Shown here: positions 50,801-63,972 of the stretch, one piece after another | Layout: every line of letters begins with the position of its first letter | How positions within the stretch are numbered: the stretch's first letter is position 1 | NCBI RefSeq assembly: GCF_028769735.1 | Contig: NC_088178.1 | Location: forward strand, 5,274,001-5,338,000 | DNA length: 64,000 nt | Source of the DNA: Zonotrichia leucophrys gambelii | Taxonomy: Eukaryota; Chordata; Aves; Passeriformes; Passerellidae | Reading direction: 5' to 3' | Notes under the pieces: model-generated | Told to the model about the DNA's origin: nothing | The model's database searches: none | What the model saw: only the letters and a program-made list of their open reading frames with translations | Translations under genes and position numbers: made by a program

Positions 50801-53800
50801 ATTACAAAGAAATGCTGTGGGATTCTTTTTTCTTACACAAAAGTAGTAACTTTGATACACTTTTGTGTGTGTTGAACTCAGGAGGGGTAGGCAAAAAGAA
50901 GAGATTGACACCAGATTTTAAGAGAAACCATCAGAAAGTCACAGCCATAGGATATTTTAATTTTAGGATGTGGATCTAGGAGTTCACGCCAGTGTAGTGA
51001 TGCTCCACCTGAGGCTGGTCCTTTCCAAGGTGCACAATGTGACACCAGGGTGATCCCAGGGAGTATTTTAGGATGGGCAGGAGGTTGGAGCTGTGGGATG
51101 CACAGCTGTGCAAGGCTGAATATAGAGGAGATGGGTGAGAGGCTGTCTGCAAATGATCAAATGCCCCTGATCCTTTGCTCTGCATGTTTACCAAAAGAAT
51201 CAAGCATATGTACACATTGCCTCCTCCCAAATGCACACACTATAACATTCAGAATTCTCTGTTTTGGACTGCTTACCCAAGTACAGCCATGTTGCTTAGA
51301 TTCAAGTTAATTAAAAAATTAATTCAAGTTAAAATTTGTTATTAGTTAAAATTAGTTAAAGCTAAAAAATTAATTAAAGTTTAAAAATTCCCTGCCAATG
51401 CAACTGTTTAGTAGATGGGTATTTTTTCCATTCCATTCAGTGCAAGAATTTTCAGTTTTTTAAAACAAATCCCCTTTTACAGATACAAGAAATCCAGTCT
51501 ATAAAGCTGTGTGCAAGTCATTAATTAAACATTGTCAATTACTGAAATTAATTAAATGTGAATGTCTGTGGATCGGAATTAGGTTTTTTGTTTGACATAT
51601 CTCAGCAGAAAAAAAAGCACATCTGAGACAGCAGAACCTGGGACTGAAGCTTTTGCTGCCTCTTGCAAGAGAACAGAACAAATGGCTGGATTGTCAGAAG
51701 TGCCCATTAGTAGATGCAGGGTAAAATGAAGGAAATTGATACAAAATGGTTTAGTAGTACCTCCTTGCATTCATTCTGAATCTGTGTCACAGATTTAAAA
51801 GTCAATTTGTATTTTTTAAATGGAAAATAATTACATAAAGAACGGGCAAGCACAGAAAGCAAAAGACCCCATTTCATTCATACACAATTTTAATTCAGCT
51901 GGACTCCAACAAAATTCACTTTATTCCTTTCAATTTGTTGTATTACAGTGTCATTTGAATTTAGCTTAATGTAAGACACACTCCTCACTTCCAGCAAGAC
52001 CCCAGCAGCACAGGGGAGAAAAGACCTTGTAAGTGAATGTAGACAAGCTAAAACACAAGGGCAGAAACTCTTCAGAAAGCCCACAGCCGAGAGAAATCTT
52101 TTCCTTAGTGATTCCTGTCTCTCCTGACTTTCATAAAGATTTATCTGCTTTAATGTTTCACTGCCACACATTTGGATAATTCCTCAGACCTTCTGTGCTA
52201 AGAAGTCACTTAGAACTAAAAATAGCAGCTATTTCCCCCCCTATTTATTTATTTTGTGTGTGTGTGTTTTGTTTTATTTTGTTTTTTGTTGTTGCTGGAG
52301 GAATTAACCTCTGGATGAATTCCTGTTTGTCTTCAACTTACAGCTTTCTTTTGCTGATAAATAATGTATCTCAGCCCCTCTTCTACGTGTCCAGATTTCG
52401 GTTTGCTCTTGCGTTAGTAAGATCTCCCCAGTTAAAATTCTCAGTATCCCTGTTTCCATCCTCAAGTCTTTCTTTTCCTCTTTTGTTATGTCTCTGGCAA
52501 CTATTATAACTTGCAAAATTAGATAGCTGGATTTTACTACTCAGTACCTTGTGTAGTCTTTTCAAACAAGTGAGTCCTCCTTAAGATTTCCCCCATGACT
52601 ATTTTTTCTTTCTTGGCTCAATTGGGTTTTTTTGTTTTTACATATCTTTCTCTGCCAAGATTTAAAGTTCTTCACTGTGCAGAACATATCTGTAATAGAA
52701 GATACAGATCAGAAGAAGCCCCAAAAGTGGGACATAATTTAATTATTACACAGCACATTGATTATGTTGGACTGGAGTAGTGGAAAGCTCCTGTCACTAC
52801 TCACCGGCTTTGTGCCAGATTTCCCAGCCCACTGTTCATGGGCTAGTTTTGGATTTTGGAACCTGTAAGCTCATGGAATAGGGAAAGTTTTTATTTTACC
52901 AGAACTGGATTCTATAAAGATAAATATAATAGGGGGAAAACCCCTGCAAATATGTAGCGAGAAAAAAATAGGCACAGGTTTATGTGGTTCTCAAACAGGA
53001 GACCATAATATTTCCCTTTTGACATTTTTTCTGACTGGAAACTTTCTGTGTTTTCAAAAAAGAACTTCAAGATGTTTTTTAGAAAAAGATGACTCTGGAT
53101 GAGTCAAATCAGCAAACAACTTGATCCATAAGAAAGTTTTGTAATAAGATATGAACCCAAGGTTGGAGAAGAAAGAGCTGTGGCTACATCCATGTGCACT
53201 CATTTCCATCTGGGCATTGCAGATATTTGGAGTGATCAGATCCTGGTGCTTTCTGCTGGCATTCACCAATGCTGTTATTTCCTGCCATCATAAAATTGGG
53301 GAAAAAACCCCAAAAAACCCAAAACAACAAAGCAAGGAAAAGATGATAATAGAGAATAACAGAACCATGGAAATCCAGACTTGTTTGGGAATACAGAGGC
53401 TGAATTCAATCATATTCAAACACAGTGAACACGAATGAACTCTCATTTCTCTCATTGCTTGCTGAAAAAAAATTTAAGCAGGAAGAAAATGAGTTCATAT
53501 TCTAGTGGCTGAAGGCAGAGAGAGGTGTAGCCACATTTCTTCCCAAAATGTGAGGGAGAGCCTTTGTTTCCAAAGATATGCATATGCTGACTGCATTTCT
53601 TGTGAAAGTGCTTATTTGGCAGACACCTCAAGTCAGCAAAGAGACAAAAGCCAAAAAAAGTCAGTTTTCCCAGGCTGAGCAAGCAGTTTGTGCAGGAAGG
53701 AGGATGGAGAATGGAGGAGGGGGCTACAACTGCCTGAAGGTCTTTTCTCTGAAAAGGCAGCACGTTTTCCAGGGACGAAAAAATATCATGAGGAATAAAA

Positions 53801-55269
53801 GTGATCCACATCTTCCTCTCAGCTGGAAAAGGAAAAGGAGATATGGGAAGGATCAGTGTTTTACAATGCATCAGCCATGGTTTTTTTGGCAGGTAGGGGA
53901 CAGAATCTGAGCTGCTGTTTCACCCTTGGGAATGGGATCATCCTCTGGATGCTGCAGCCAGGGTTCCTGCCAAGGTGGTTGGAGTGAAAGGAGGAATCCA
54001 GGGAAAAGTAGAGAGGAAAGGAACCAAGATCTCATTTCAGTAGGGTTTTAAACAAGCAAGAGAGCCTGTTTGCCTCATTGCAGCTAAAAGCAGAGGGCAA
54101 GATCTTCCTGGGTGTGGATGAGGTTTGGAAACACAGAATTGTAATGGGAGTCAGTGCTGGGAGATCTTGACCCCAGAGCAAGGGCAGTGTTAATGCTGAT
54201 GTGCAGGATTGATGGGGACCCAGCAGGGCAGTTTGTGGCACTGCAGGACTGAATTTGGGGCCTATTCACTCAACTTCATTCTCTAAGCACCAAATCTACT
54301 CCAGAATCAGCACATACCTAACAATTTCTGCATACACAGATCACCAGTGAGGCAACCCACAGCCCTTGGTCACAGGGGATAAAATGTAAACTTACTCACA
54401 GGGCACAGAAGTGTATGGATTTCTGACATTAATTTTAACAAATTTGGCAGCATGGTCACACCAGAGGTACCACTGCTCTGGGAGTGAGTGCATGTGGGAG
54501 TGCAGGGCCATAAATTCCTTTTTTCCCTGCCAAGCCAACAACAGTAAGGTGTGAATTACGACTAAAGAAACAGTTTTACCTCCCAGAAATAGTGAAATTT
54601 TCCTTCCCTGCAGATTACTCCTTGGATGGGAATGTGCATCTAAAAATACCAGTGTATCTTGTCAACACACTCACACATTCCCCTGGTTTAGGGAACATTT
54701 AGTGGCATGAGCAGGTATGAAAGGAGTACACAAGCAATGCCAATGTTAGCAGCAATAGGTGCTGCAGGATTGCTCAGCCTCTGGTCACACCTGCACCAGG
54801 CGTTGTTTGCCTGCCTGTGATCTGCTCTCAGCACACAGCAGACAGAAAAGAGCTTAAAACCACCTGGGAGGCAGAGATAGCTTTGCTCTGAAAACAATGC
54901 TCCCCCCCAAGAGGGACTAATCCAGAGCGTGACCACCTTTCAACACATTCCAAGAGCTTTCTCTTTTCAGAGAAAAAGGCTTTTTGCCAATTCTTAGCTG
55001 ACAGGGAAGAGAGAAGAGGAGGAGTAAAACAAAGTGAGGTGTGTACCTATCAAACCACAATTCTTCGGTGGGGAGAGAGGGGAGAACAAAGAGCCTTTGA
55101 AGAGCTTTGGGATCCCATCACAGCTGTGTAACTCACTCCAAAAACATTGAGGTATCACAGGGATAACAGAAAACCAAAAATGCAAGGACCATGTACAATC
55201 ACTGAGCATGAGCCTGACAGAAGAAAATCAACCATCGCTGGTTTTGAACACACACATTTTCATCTTACG

Positions 55270-55305
55270 TCTTTCCCTCACTCTCAGAAGTGAGTGAGGG
55301 AAAGA
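55270..55305. repeat. Perfect 14-bp inverted repeat (8-nt loop)
   Basis: TCTTTCCCTCACTC (55270-55283) and its reverse complement GAGTGAGGGAAAGA (55292-55305) flank an 8-nt loop. No terminator or coding context is implied in a eukaryotic intergenic region. Confidence 0.8.
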
Positions 55306-57039
55306 TGAAGAAGAAACTTTAAGCATTAAACAGGAATAGGGGAATGATAAAAGATAATTCATGGTATAAATGTGTAGAGCTTCTTTCATCTGCCCTTTTC
55401 ATTGGGGCCTCTCATATTCCCCTCAGTTATTCAGTTTACCAGGTGTGTATTAAGGCACAACTGCTTTGCCTATAAAATTAATACATCACAACATGAGAGA
55501 ACTTCATGGTTGTCTAAGATGTCCAAATAATTTAAAATAACCCTATGTCTTACATATCATTATAAATTTTCCGGCTAAGTCCTTCCTCAGCATCAAACAA
55601 ACAAAACCAAACCCCACCTCCCCAAAATAATATAGACAATTTCTACAAGATTAGACAGTAATTCTACCATGAATCATGATTTTAAGATATATATTTCTAT
55701 AATTTTACTTTTTTAAAACTGGTTTTGTACCACTGTCTTTATATGAATTTAATTCCTCTCTTGATGTCCAGTGCTTAAGATTTCCCTCCCAGAATCTGAA
55801 TTTCTGAAGGGACTAGTTTGACAGCCTGAGATGTGAAAGTTCTTGTTTAACAGCAGGACATCAGAGAGCATCACAGCTGCCTTTTTAATATTTAGATGCA
55901 TAAAGTTAAGATGAGGACTGTGCTGCTAAGCATTTTAAAAATGCTGACTTGTCATCACAAAATACAAAATGGAAATTCTTAGCTATGAATTTTATCTGGA
56001 CTCCAAACATTAAAGCCTCGAGTCAATCAGAATTTAGTCATGTAAAAGTACCAAGCATTTATTTTCATACATTATTTCCCAGATTTAACAGACTCAGAGA
56101 GCAAAATGAACACATGAAGTGCCTGAGATTGAAAACATTGGGGCTATTTCTAATATGCCTTTGGTAGAATGGAATACATTGATGACAATTTTTTTCCCTT
56201 CATTGGAAAGGCAATATTCTGTCATATTCTCTTAAAATAAATTGGAGTGCCTATATTCCTCCACTTCAACCCAGACATATATGAATTTTTTGCTGTGAAT
56301 ATTTACTAAAGCAGCTGGATTCTGTGCACACACAGCCATTGAACTGCCTGTTACTTTTTTTCTGTTACTGTACTTTTTTCCTTAGGAGACAACTTTTAAT
56401 ATCATTGCTAGAGTTGGGAAAGGCTATTCTCTAAAGAACTGGGACACTCTGGGCAGTAATCCCCCTGCAAGGGCAGATATTTGACCTTCAGGTTAATAGA
56501 TGTCATTTCCACCTGAGCACTGGGGGAGCAGGCAATTCTTGAGCAGGTGAAGTTGCTCTGTAAGCAAGGCCTTTGTCACACTTGCTGAAGGTGACACACA
56601 TTTCTGGTGGCTGAACCCATCCTTGCCCACATGGAGGCCTCCAGCTGGTCAAACCTGCATCATCTCTGATGAAGGCTTTCAGACAGGAGCCTCTTCTATT
56701 TGCAATAAAGCTCTGAAGGACAATTTGGACGTCTCATTAGTCCATTAGTCCCTCAGCAATCCAAAGGCCCAAGGTTCCTAACCTAGATTAAATGTGTAAT
56801 GATGGGCAATGTGAATAATCAGCCCAGAGCTACTAAGGCCTTTAGGAGAAGTCTATTGAGCCAAGGCCCATTTTCTATAGAAGAAACTGCAATTATGTAA
56901 GAGACAAAGAGCAAGAAAGAACAAAAAATGAAAAAAGAAGAAAGAGAAATGCCACCAGTCATAGATATAAAAAAACAGTTATTAAAAAAATAATAATAAA
57001 AAAACTAAGAAGTGATTAAGGCCTACATTTAGCCACTGC

Positions 57040-57585
57040 ATAGAATCATGGAATCCCAAAATGGTTTGGAATCCCACAATAGTTTGAGTTGGAAGGACCT
57101 TCCAGATCATCCAGTGCCACCCCTGCCATGGGCAGGGACACCTTCCACTATCCCAGAGTGCTCCAAGCCCCATCCAGCCTGGCCTGGGACACTGCCAGGG
57201 ATCCAGGGGCAGCCACAGCTTCTCTGGGCACCCTGTGCCAAGGCCTGCCCACCCTCACAGGGAACAATTCCTTCCCAATATCTAATCTAAACTTGCTCTC
57301 TGTCAGTTTGAAGCCATTGCCTGTGTCCTGTCCCTCCAGTTCCTGATGAGTTGTCCCTCTCCAGTTCCCTGGAGCCCCTGCAGACCCTGGAAGGTTCTGT
57401 GAGGTCTCCACACAACCTTCTCTGCTCCAGGCTGAGCATTCCCAGCTCTCCCAGCCTGGCTCCATGGGGAGGTGCTCCAGAGCCCTTCATGGCCTTCTCT
57501 GGACTTGCTCCAACAATTCCATGTCCTTTTGTTAGAGACACCTGGGCTGGACACTGAGCTCCAGCGGCTTCCAGAGCAGCGGGAA
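57040..57585 (-). mobile_element. CR1 LINE fragment
   Basis: Reversed CR1 from the terminus (AGAATCATGGAATCCCAAAA, partly duplicated) through GCCATGGGCAGGGACACC, GGATCCAGGGGCAGCCACAG, ACCTTCTCTGCTCCAGGCTG and GCTGGACACTGAGCTCCAG. The duplicated GGAATCCCA words at the start look like tail-repeat expansion. Confidence 0.92.
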
Positions 57586-58204
57586 TGTGCTGAGGGTGCC
57601 TTGGTCCCACTGCCCGTGGGACAGAGCTGTGCAGAAAAGCTCCTGAATGCACTGAAATTCAGCAGCTGCAGTACAGTCACACCTCCAGGAAATATTTTTT
57701 AACACATTAGGAGAAAAATGTAAAATCTCCTTATGAAATATGATGTTTGGATTTATAACTGAGTTTCCCCTGGTAAGTTCTGGGAAATTTCCCTAAATCA
57801 AATTAAACTCAGGGAACTCAGCTGGCCTCATAAATCACCTGTCTAAACTAGGAATGCTTCAAGTGATGCACGTCCAAGTCAGGAAGCGTGACAATAAATT
57901 TGAAGACATAAAATGAGCCTGTTAGGCCTGGATAAAACTGTGAATAGGCAGTTTTTATGCCTTTCTTAGACAACTACAAATGAGACTTGTTTTTGTGAAA
58001 TGCTGGATGAAGTGTCCACATGTATAGTTCCAGCCCCATTGGGTCTTATTCACAGGGATGAAAAGCTTTCTGCTTAGAGAATTTTGGAGAATTTGAATCT
58101 GAAAATGTTCAAATGAATATCAAGTCTTGCATATCTCCTTCTCCAATGCCTGTGCTATGAGGTAGGAGGAGGGAACTATACAGGAATGCAGTGGGATTAT
58201 CACA

Positions 58205-58591
58205 AAGGTGAGAAGGGTTTTGAAGCATCTCTCTGATGAGGAGAGGCTGTGGGAGAGGGTCAGATTAGTTTGGAGAAGGTTTAGAGGAGATGTAATCAAT
58301 CTATAAAAGTATCCTGAGGGCAGGTGCCAAGGGGATGGTGCCAAACTCTGTTCAGAGATGCCCAGTAACAGGACAAGAAGTGATGGCCATGAACTAGCCA
58401 AGCCAAACAAGTTCTACCTCAGCATGAAGAACCTCTTTCCATGGAGGGTGGCAGAGCACTGGAACAGCTGCCCAGGGAAGGGTTGGAGTCTCCTGCTCTG
58501 GAAACATCCCAAACCCACCTGGGTGTGCCCCTGTGTCTCCAGGTGACGCTGCCTTGGCAAGGGGAGGGACAGATCTCCAGAGGTCCCTCTT
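58205..58591 (+). mobile_element. CR1 LINE fragment interrupted or ended at an LTR
   Basis: Sense CR1: TGATGAGGAGAGGCTGTGGG, TACCTCAGCATGAAGAACCT, GAGGGTGGCAGAGCACTGGA, GTGACGCTGCCTTGGCAAGG and GATCTCCAGAGGTCCCTC. CR1 would normally continue with TTCCAACC and a tail; instead an LTR begins at 58592. Confidence 0.9.
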
Positions 58592-59191
58592 TGTTGGAAC
58601 CCAGGACATTCCTCTGGCTGCCCCGGAGGACTCGAGACCCCGGCAAGGGGGCTCAGAGACCTTGGCACGGAGTCAAAGACACCTGTGCCTTCGATTTTAG
58701 CCCATGGAAACAATTATGAACTTTGTGTGAAAATCTACAAGCCACAAGGGATTGAATAGAATGATAGTGAATTTACCACAGGGTGAAAAAGTAGAATTTT
58801 GGGGATTTAGAATGAGGGTTCAAGAGGCAAGATGGAGGAATCTGGGCGTGTCCTGTCCTTCTTCTAGTCCTCCATCTTCTCCTGTGATGGTGACACTTTT
58901 GCATTGGTTTAGAGTAGAGACAGACTGTCTAACATAGGTGATAGGTATTGGGAAATTATTGTAATTAAAGTACATGTAGCTTTTAGTATAAAAAGCTAAC
59001 ACCACCCCAAGGGCAGGGACTGTGCCACAACCCGACCTGCTGGACAGATCTCAGCAGGTCAGAGAAAGAACGTAACAGATAAGAGAAAATAAACAACCTT
59101 GAAAAGCAGAACTGAGGAATCTCAACTTCTTCTTTGGTTGTGGGGCTGAGAAAAAAGACTCTTTAATACCTTGGGAGCCATTCCAGCAACA
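58592..59191 (+). mobile_element. ERV LTR, about 600 bp, sense orientation, outside the gene
   Basis: The segment opens TGTTGGAACCCAGGAC and closes CCATTCCAGCAACA, giving TGTTG/CAACA inverted ends. TATAAAAAG at 58987-58995 and AATAAA at 59088-59093 are correctly ordered and spaced for a promoter and poly(A) signal on the plus strand. No matching target-site duplication was found, so the 3' limit is tentative; CR1-tail-like sequence may resume near 59206 (CCTTCCCCCTAAGGACTCTG). Confidence 0.75.
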
Positions 59192-59870
59192 CAAAACCTG
59201 AGACCTTCCCCCTAAGGACTCTGTGCTTCTGTGGATGAAGCCCCTTCAGCTCTGGACATTTATTGCTGGGATAAGGACAAGACTTTCTTGCTCCTTACAA
59301 ATTGTCACTAATTCACAATTCTAAGACTGTGCAAGAGTTAAAGGATGAGAGACAGACTGGGGGAGCTGGGGCTGTGAGAGGGACCCCAGAACCCCTCCCA
59401 GAGCCCAAAGGGGAGCTCCTCCAAAGGACTTAATTGCTCACACCTCTCCTCAGGAAAGGGTCAGGGAAAAATAGCCCATTATCATTCAAAAATCTTGTAA
59501 TAGAAAACTATAAAACACACATCAAAGCAAATAATTAGTTATCTCCCTGTTCAAAATATTACCAGAATAATCAGAGAATTAATATTGGTTCAGATCAAAT
59601 TATTAGAATAAAAATAAAGAGTTAGGCTGCTGTTACACCAAAGATAATAACAGCAACTGCTGGAACCCTAGTTGCTGAAAATTTTAGACTTACTGTGCTG
59701 ACAAGCACTGACCCCCAAGAAAACACTGATTTAACCTGAAACCATAGAGAAAACTTCCAAAATTAGATAATAAAATGAAGATTATGAGCGTATAGTTTAA
59801 ACAAAAATGTGTAATATCACATAGTAGAAAACTTAAAGTTTTAAAATATAATAATATATATAAAACAAAC

Positions 59871-60022
59871 TAAAAATTTTAGAACAAAAACTCATCCTTC
59901 TTTTTCACCTTCTTCTTCATAAGTTTAAATAGTATTATACAATAAATAAAAATTTTAGAACAAAAACTAATCCCACTTCTCCACCTTCTTCTTCATAAGT
60001 TTAAATAGTATTATATAATTAA
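59871..60022. repeat. 76-bp tandem duplication
   Basis: Unit 1 (59871-59946) and unit 2 (59947-60022) both start TAAAAATTTTAGAACAAAAA and share CACCTTCTTCTTCATAAG and TTTAAATAGTATTATA. Differences are mostly in the CATCCTTCTTTTT / AATCCCACTTCT part. Confidence 0.9.
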
Positions 60023-63000
60023 ATAAAAAATCCACATTACAAACTACAAGTAGTTAATTATTAGGTTAAAAATAAAAATAATTTAAGTATAATTTGTTAA
60101 TTAAACAGTTTTTTCCTTAAAAAACTTCAACATCCCATTTCCTTTCCTGGAGAAACAGGATGTGATTTTCCACACATTCCCCACCAGCCCCCAGGGACAG
60201 GCTTGGTATTTTCACATGTTTTCCGACAATTTTATCCACTTTTATCTTCCTTCATTGGTGTGAAAGTCCCCACCATAAATGAATTCACTGCATGTGGTGT
60301 GTTTTGCATAAATTAAATATTTGGGATTTGTTCTCTTTGTTAACTCTAAATTGATTTTGTCCAACTCCAGTTGGGATACACAGCACAACATAAAACATCT
60401 ATATCTGAGTGACATGCTAATGAAAAGAAATAAATAATATACTGTAACAGGACTTTCAATGCCATCCTGATCTACTCTGTTAACCCCACATTAAAAGCTC
60501 AGCACACAGTTTCAGGCTGTTTTGGATTTTTTTTCCTGATGGCCAAGTTTCCATTTAAAAGGATGTTGGCTTGCCTTTGTTTTCATTTCCAGAGTGCTTC
60601 ATTAGGCTTACAAATGTTTAATTAAGTTTTATTAAATGCATTAAGCTGAGAGTAAGGAGCTGCACTTTGCACACTGGGTGGAATGGACTCGGTGGAAAAA
60701 ACCCATTATCAAGAGTGATCAAGATTGATCTGTGCATGCTTTGGCCAATTTGTAGCTAGAGGGAGGCTGATTTTTACTTGCTGTTTATTTAAGGGAATGA
60801 ATCATACCAGTAAAAATAAATCATTGTTTTGATTAGCCATTTTTTCTCTTTTTTCCCCCCTTTTTTAATTTTTTTTTTTAAATCTCCTTGTAGCAAATGT
60901 CTATTTTCCCTGTTAGAGACAGCCTGCACTGGCTTCTTTAGAAAGTTCTGTTGTTTTGCCAGCTCAGGGATTTTACTGTAAGGCTGATGATGCCAGATTT
61001 GTTTTAAAGTCCAGATCCTGGAAAGCTGTCATGGTGTGAGTCTTCATTATGTACACACAAAAAACTTGATATCCTCAAGGCTAGAAATAATTGGAGATAT
61101 AATGGGAATATTGTGGGGAATAGCTTTCCAGGTGGCATGTCCCATACCAGGCTTGAGCTGAAAGAAAAATCTAAAGATTTTTAAGCTGCCAAAAGCCATC
61201 TGATATATAAAAGTTTCTGATAAATAAAACCTCCAGTTTCTGATAAATACAACCTCTAGTTTTTGTCTTCTCCAGAAAACAAAAATCTTTTCACTGTCCT
61301 TGTCGTGGCTAAAACTGACATCGGTGGGTGAAAGTCCTTGCCCGGGAAAATAAAAACAATACACTAACTTTAACAAACACTAAATTACAATGCAATCTCA
61401 TGGTTTTTAAGATTCCAAGATTGTTATTTTTCTTATCATTCTTATTATGTGTAATTTATGCTAATATATATTCCTGATTACTGGTGTTCTTTTTTTTTTT
61501 TTTTTTTTACTTGGAAGCTCACAACTAATCAAAGAACTATTGCTATCCTTGGCTGAACTTTAATTTTTGAACTCAAAAAATTAAAGGCTGTGTCCTCCAA
61601 AAATTTGAGAGATCCCAGGACAATGCCCCATGGCCTCTCCCTTGATTCCAATGGAGTAAAAGGACTCCTCTGTCTCATTTCTAGACATAAACCTCTGGTG
61701 TTTGTGGATTAATTTTCCTGACATGTTCACAGAACCTCAGGGCAGAACTCTCATGAGCACTTGGTATTCTGTTGAACCCTGTGCTGAAGCAGTTGCTTAC
61801 ATGGCTTTTAACCACCACTGCTAAGAAGTTGTACTCAGAGACAGAAGCTAAATAAGAACTGGGCAGAGCTCAGCTCTTACCTCCTCCCCTGACATCACTG
61901 GGATTAAATTTAACCCCTTATGTAACACATGTGTTTGTATATCAAGACTGCAAAGCCCATTTGCCATGTAAAATGTATTTATTTTTGTTTTCTAGATGCA
62001 ATAAGCCACAGTTGATCAACACTAAAATCAGTAATACAGACTTTGGGGATCTTTTGCATTGTACTTCTGGCCTTATAAGCATTTCTGCAGCATGACATTG
62101 TTTGGAAACACAAAAAACAGTTTACACAGTGCATCTCCGCCTGAAAATTCAAGAATGACATAATTTGAACATTACATAAGGCAGGAGATACATGGGTTTT
62201 ATACATAAAATATCTATATGTCTACTATCCTGTACATCCTACAGTTATTAAGACATTTCCAGGTAGCTGACACTAGAGCTAAACAGCAAGTATTAAATTA
62301 TTATTTCTTCATCCTTGTTGGCTTTTTCTTAGACATTCTTAGATGAACATTTTTAGTTCCCAAAACAGTTGGGATCTTTACCTTAGGACTATGAACACCC
62401 AGGAATGAATTGGAAGTTTCCATCAGGTTCCAAATTGTGCTGGAGGTGTGTGAGAGGGTCAGAATGGATGGGAGACAGCTCTGTTTGTGAATGTTGCTGT
62501 TTTTAAGGCTGCTGCAATTGGAACAAGCACACAGAACTCCTCTGCTGCAGCTGAAGGCTGGGGGACCTGCGCACCAGCACTTCCAGGCTTTCACAGGCAC
62601 TGAATTCAAATTCCAAGGAAGAGCCTCTCACTTTCCTCTTCCTCTGTGAATCACTGAGCTCCATTTGAGCCTGCAAGTCTTGCTTGAAAGAATCTGCATT
62701 AATTACTACTCATCAGCCTTAAATATGGTGACAGCTCCTGTTGGCAGCCCTGTTTATTTTGTGACCACCTTTTCAGCTCTGCTGTCAAATGGAGTTTTTT
62801 TTTCTCCTTCCCAAGAAAACAACCTTTCTCTGTGACCAGCTGCTGAGAACAAACCTCTTCTCCCTCCCCTTCCCAGTCCTGAACACGCCATCCTTATTTC
62901 CTTGCCAAGGAAATTCTGCCCTTATAAATAGGGGCCAGGCTGGAGTTACAGATATCAAATTTTAAGCTGCTCAAAGGAGAGAAGGTCTATACTGCTTCTC

Positions 63001-63531
63001 TGGTTTTCCTCTTGATAGATATTGTGGTCCACCTGTCAAAATGTACTTAATTTCCTGTGACTGTCTGTGGTTTCCCTCTCTACAGAAATATTGCAAAGGT
63101 TTGTTTGGATCTACCAACCTACTTCCTGTGAAAATCCTTTCTGATGGAGATGTTATTTATTTATTTTTTTATTATTTCTTCAGTAATCTAGATCTGTGAA
63201 AAGAGAGCTTGGAAAGCTATAAAACAAATTGTCTTTTACCATCCCTTTCTCATTGAAAAAAAAATTAAACTCTCCATATTTTTAAATAATAACACCCAAA
63301 ACTCTATCAATATAGCTGAAGAAGAGTAATTATTGCCTGAGGGGGAGAAAAAAACCCCAATCCCTGAATAAACACCTCTGAAAAAGAAGAAACAAAGATT
63401 GTTAGAGAATTAAAATGTTTCAGAGTCTAAACAGTAGAACCCACAACCATAAACACAATTTAGTGTAAATTGCTTCACTGACACAATAAAACCTGAGTCA
63501 TTAAGTGAGAGAAAATGTAGGGGATAATTAT

Positions 63532-63972
63532 GAGGAAGGAAGGAAGGAAGGAAGGAAGGAAGGAAGGAAGGAAGGAAGGAAGGAAGGAAGGAAGGAAGGA
63601 AGGAAGGAAGGAAGGAAGGAAGGAAGGAAGGAAGGAAGGAAGGAAGGAAGGAAGGAAGGAAGGAAGGAAGGAAGGAAGGAAGGAAGGAAGGAAGGAAGGA
63701 AGGAAGGAAGAGGAAGGAAGGAAGGAGGGAGGAAGGAGGGAGGGAAGGAGGGAGGAAGGAAGGAGGGAAGGAAGAAGGAGGAAGAAGGAAGGAGGAGGAG
63801 GAAGGAAGGAAGGAAGGAAGGAAGGAAGGAAGGAAGGAAGGAAGGAAGGAAGGAAGGAAGGAAGGAAGGAAGGGAAGGAAGGAAGGAAGGAAGGAAGGAA
63901 GGAAGGAAGGAAGGAAGGAAGGAAGGAAGGAAGGAAGGAAGGAAGGAAGGAAGGAAGGAAGGAAGGAAGGAA
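63532..63972 (+). repeat. 441-bp uninterrupted polypurine GGAA microsatellite
   Basis: No pyrimidine is visible between 63532 and 63972. The core is (GGAA)n, with a variant middle (about 63711-63800) of GGGA, GAGG and GAA units. Both strands are open for about 150-190 codons only because the 4-nt unit lacks stops; these are not genes. Confidence 0.97.
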
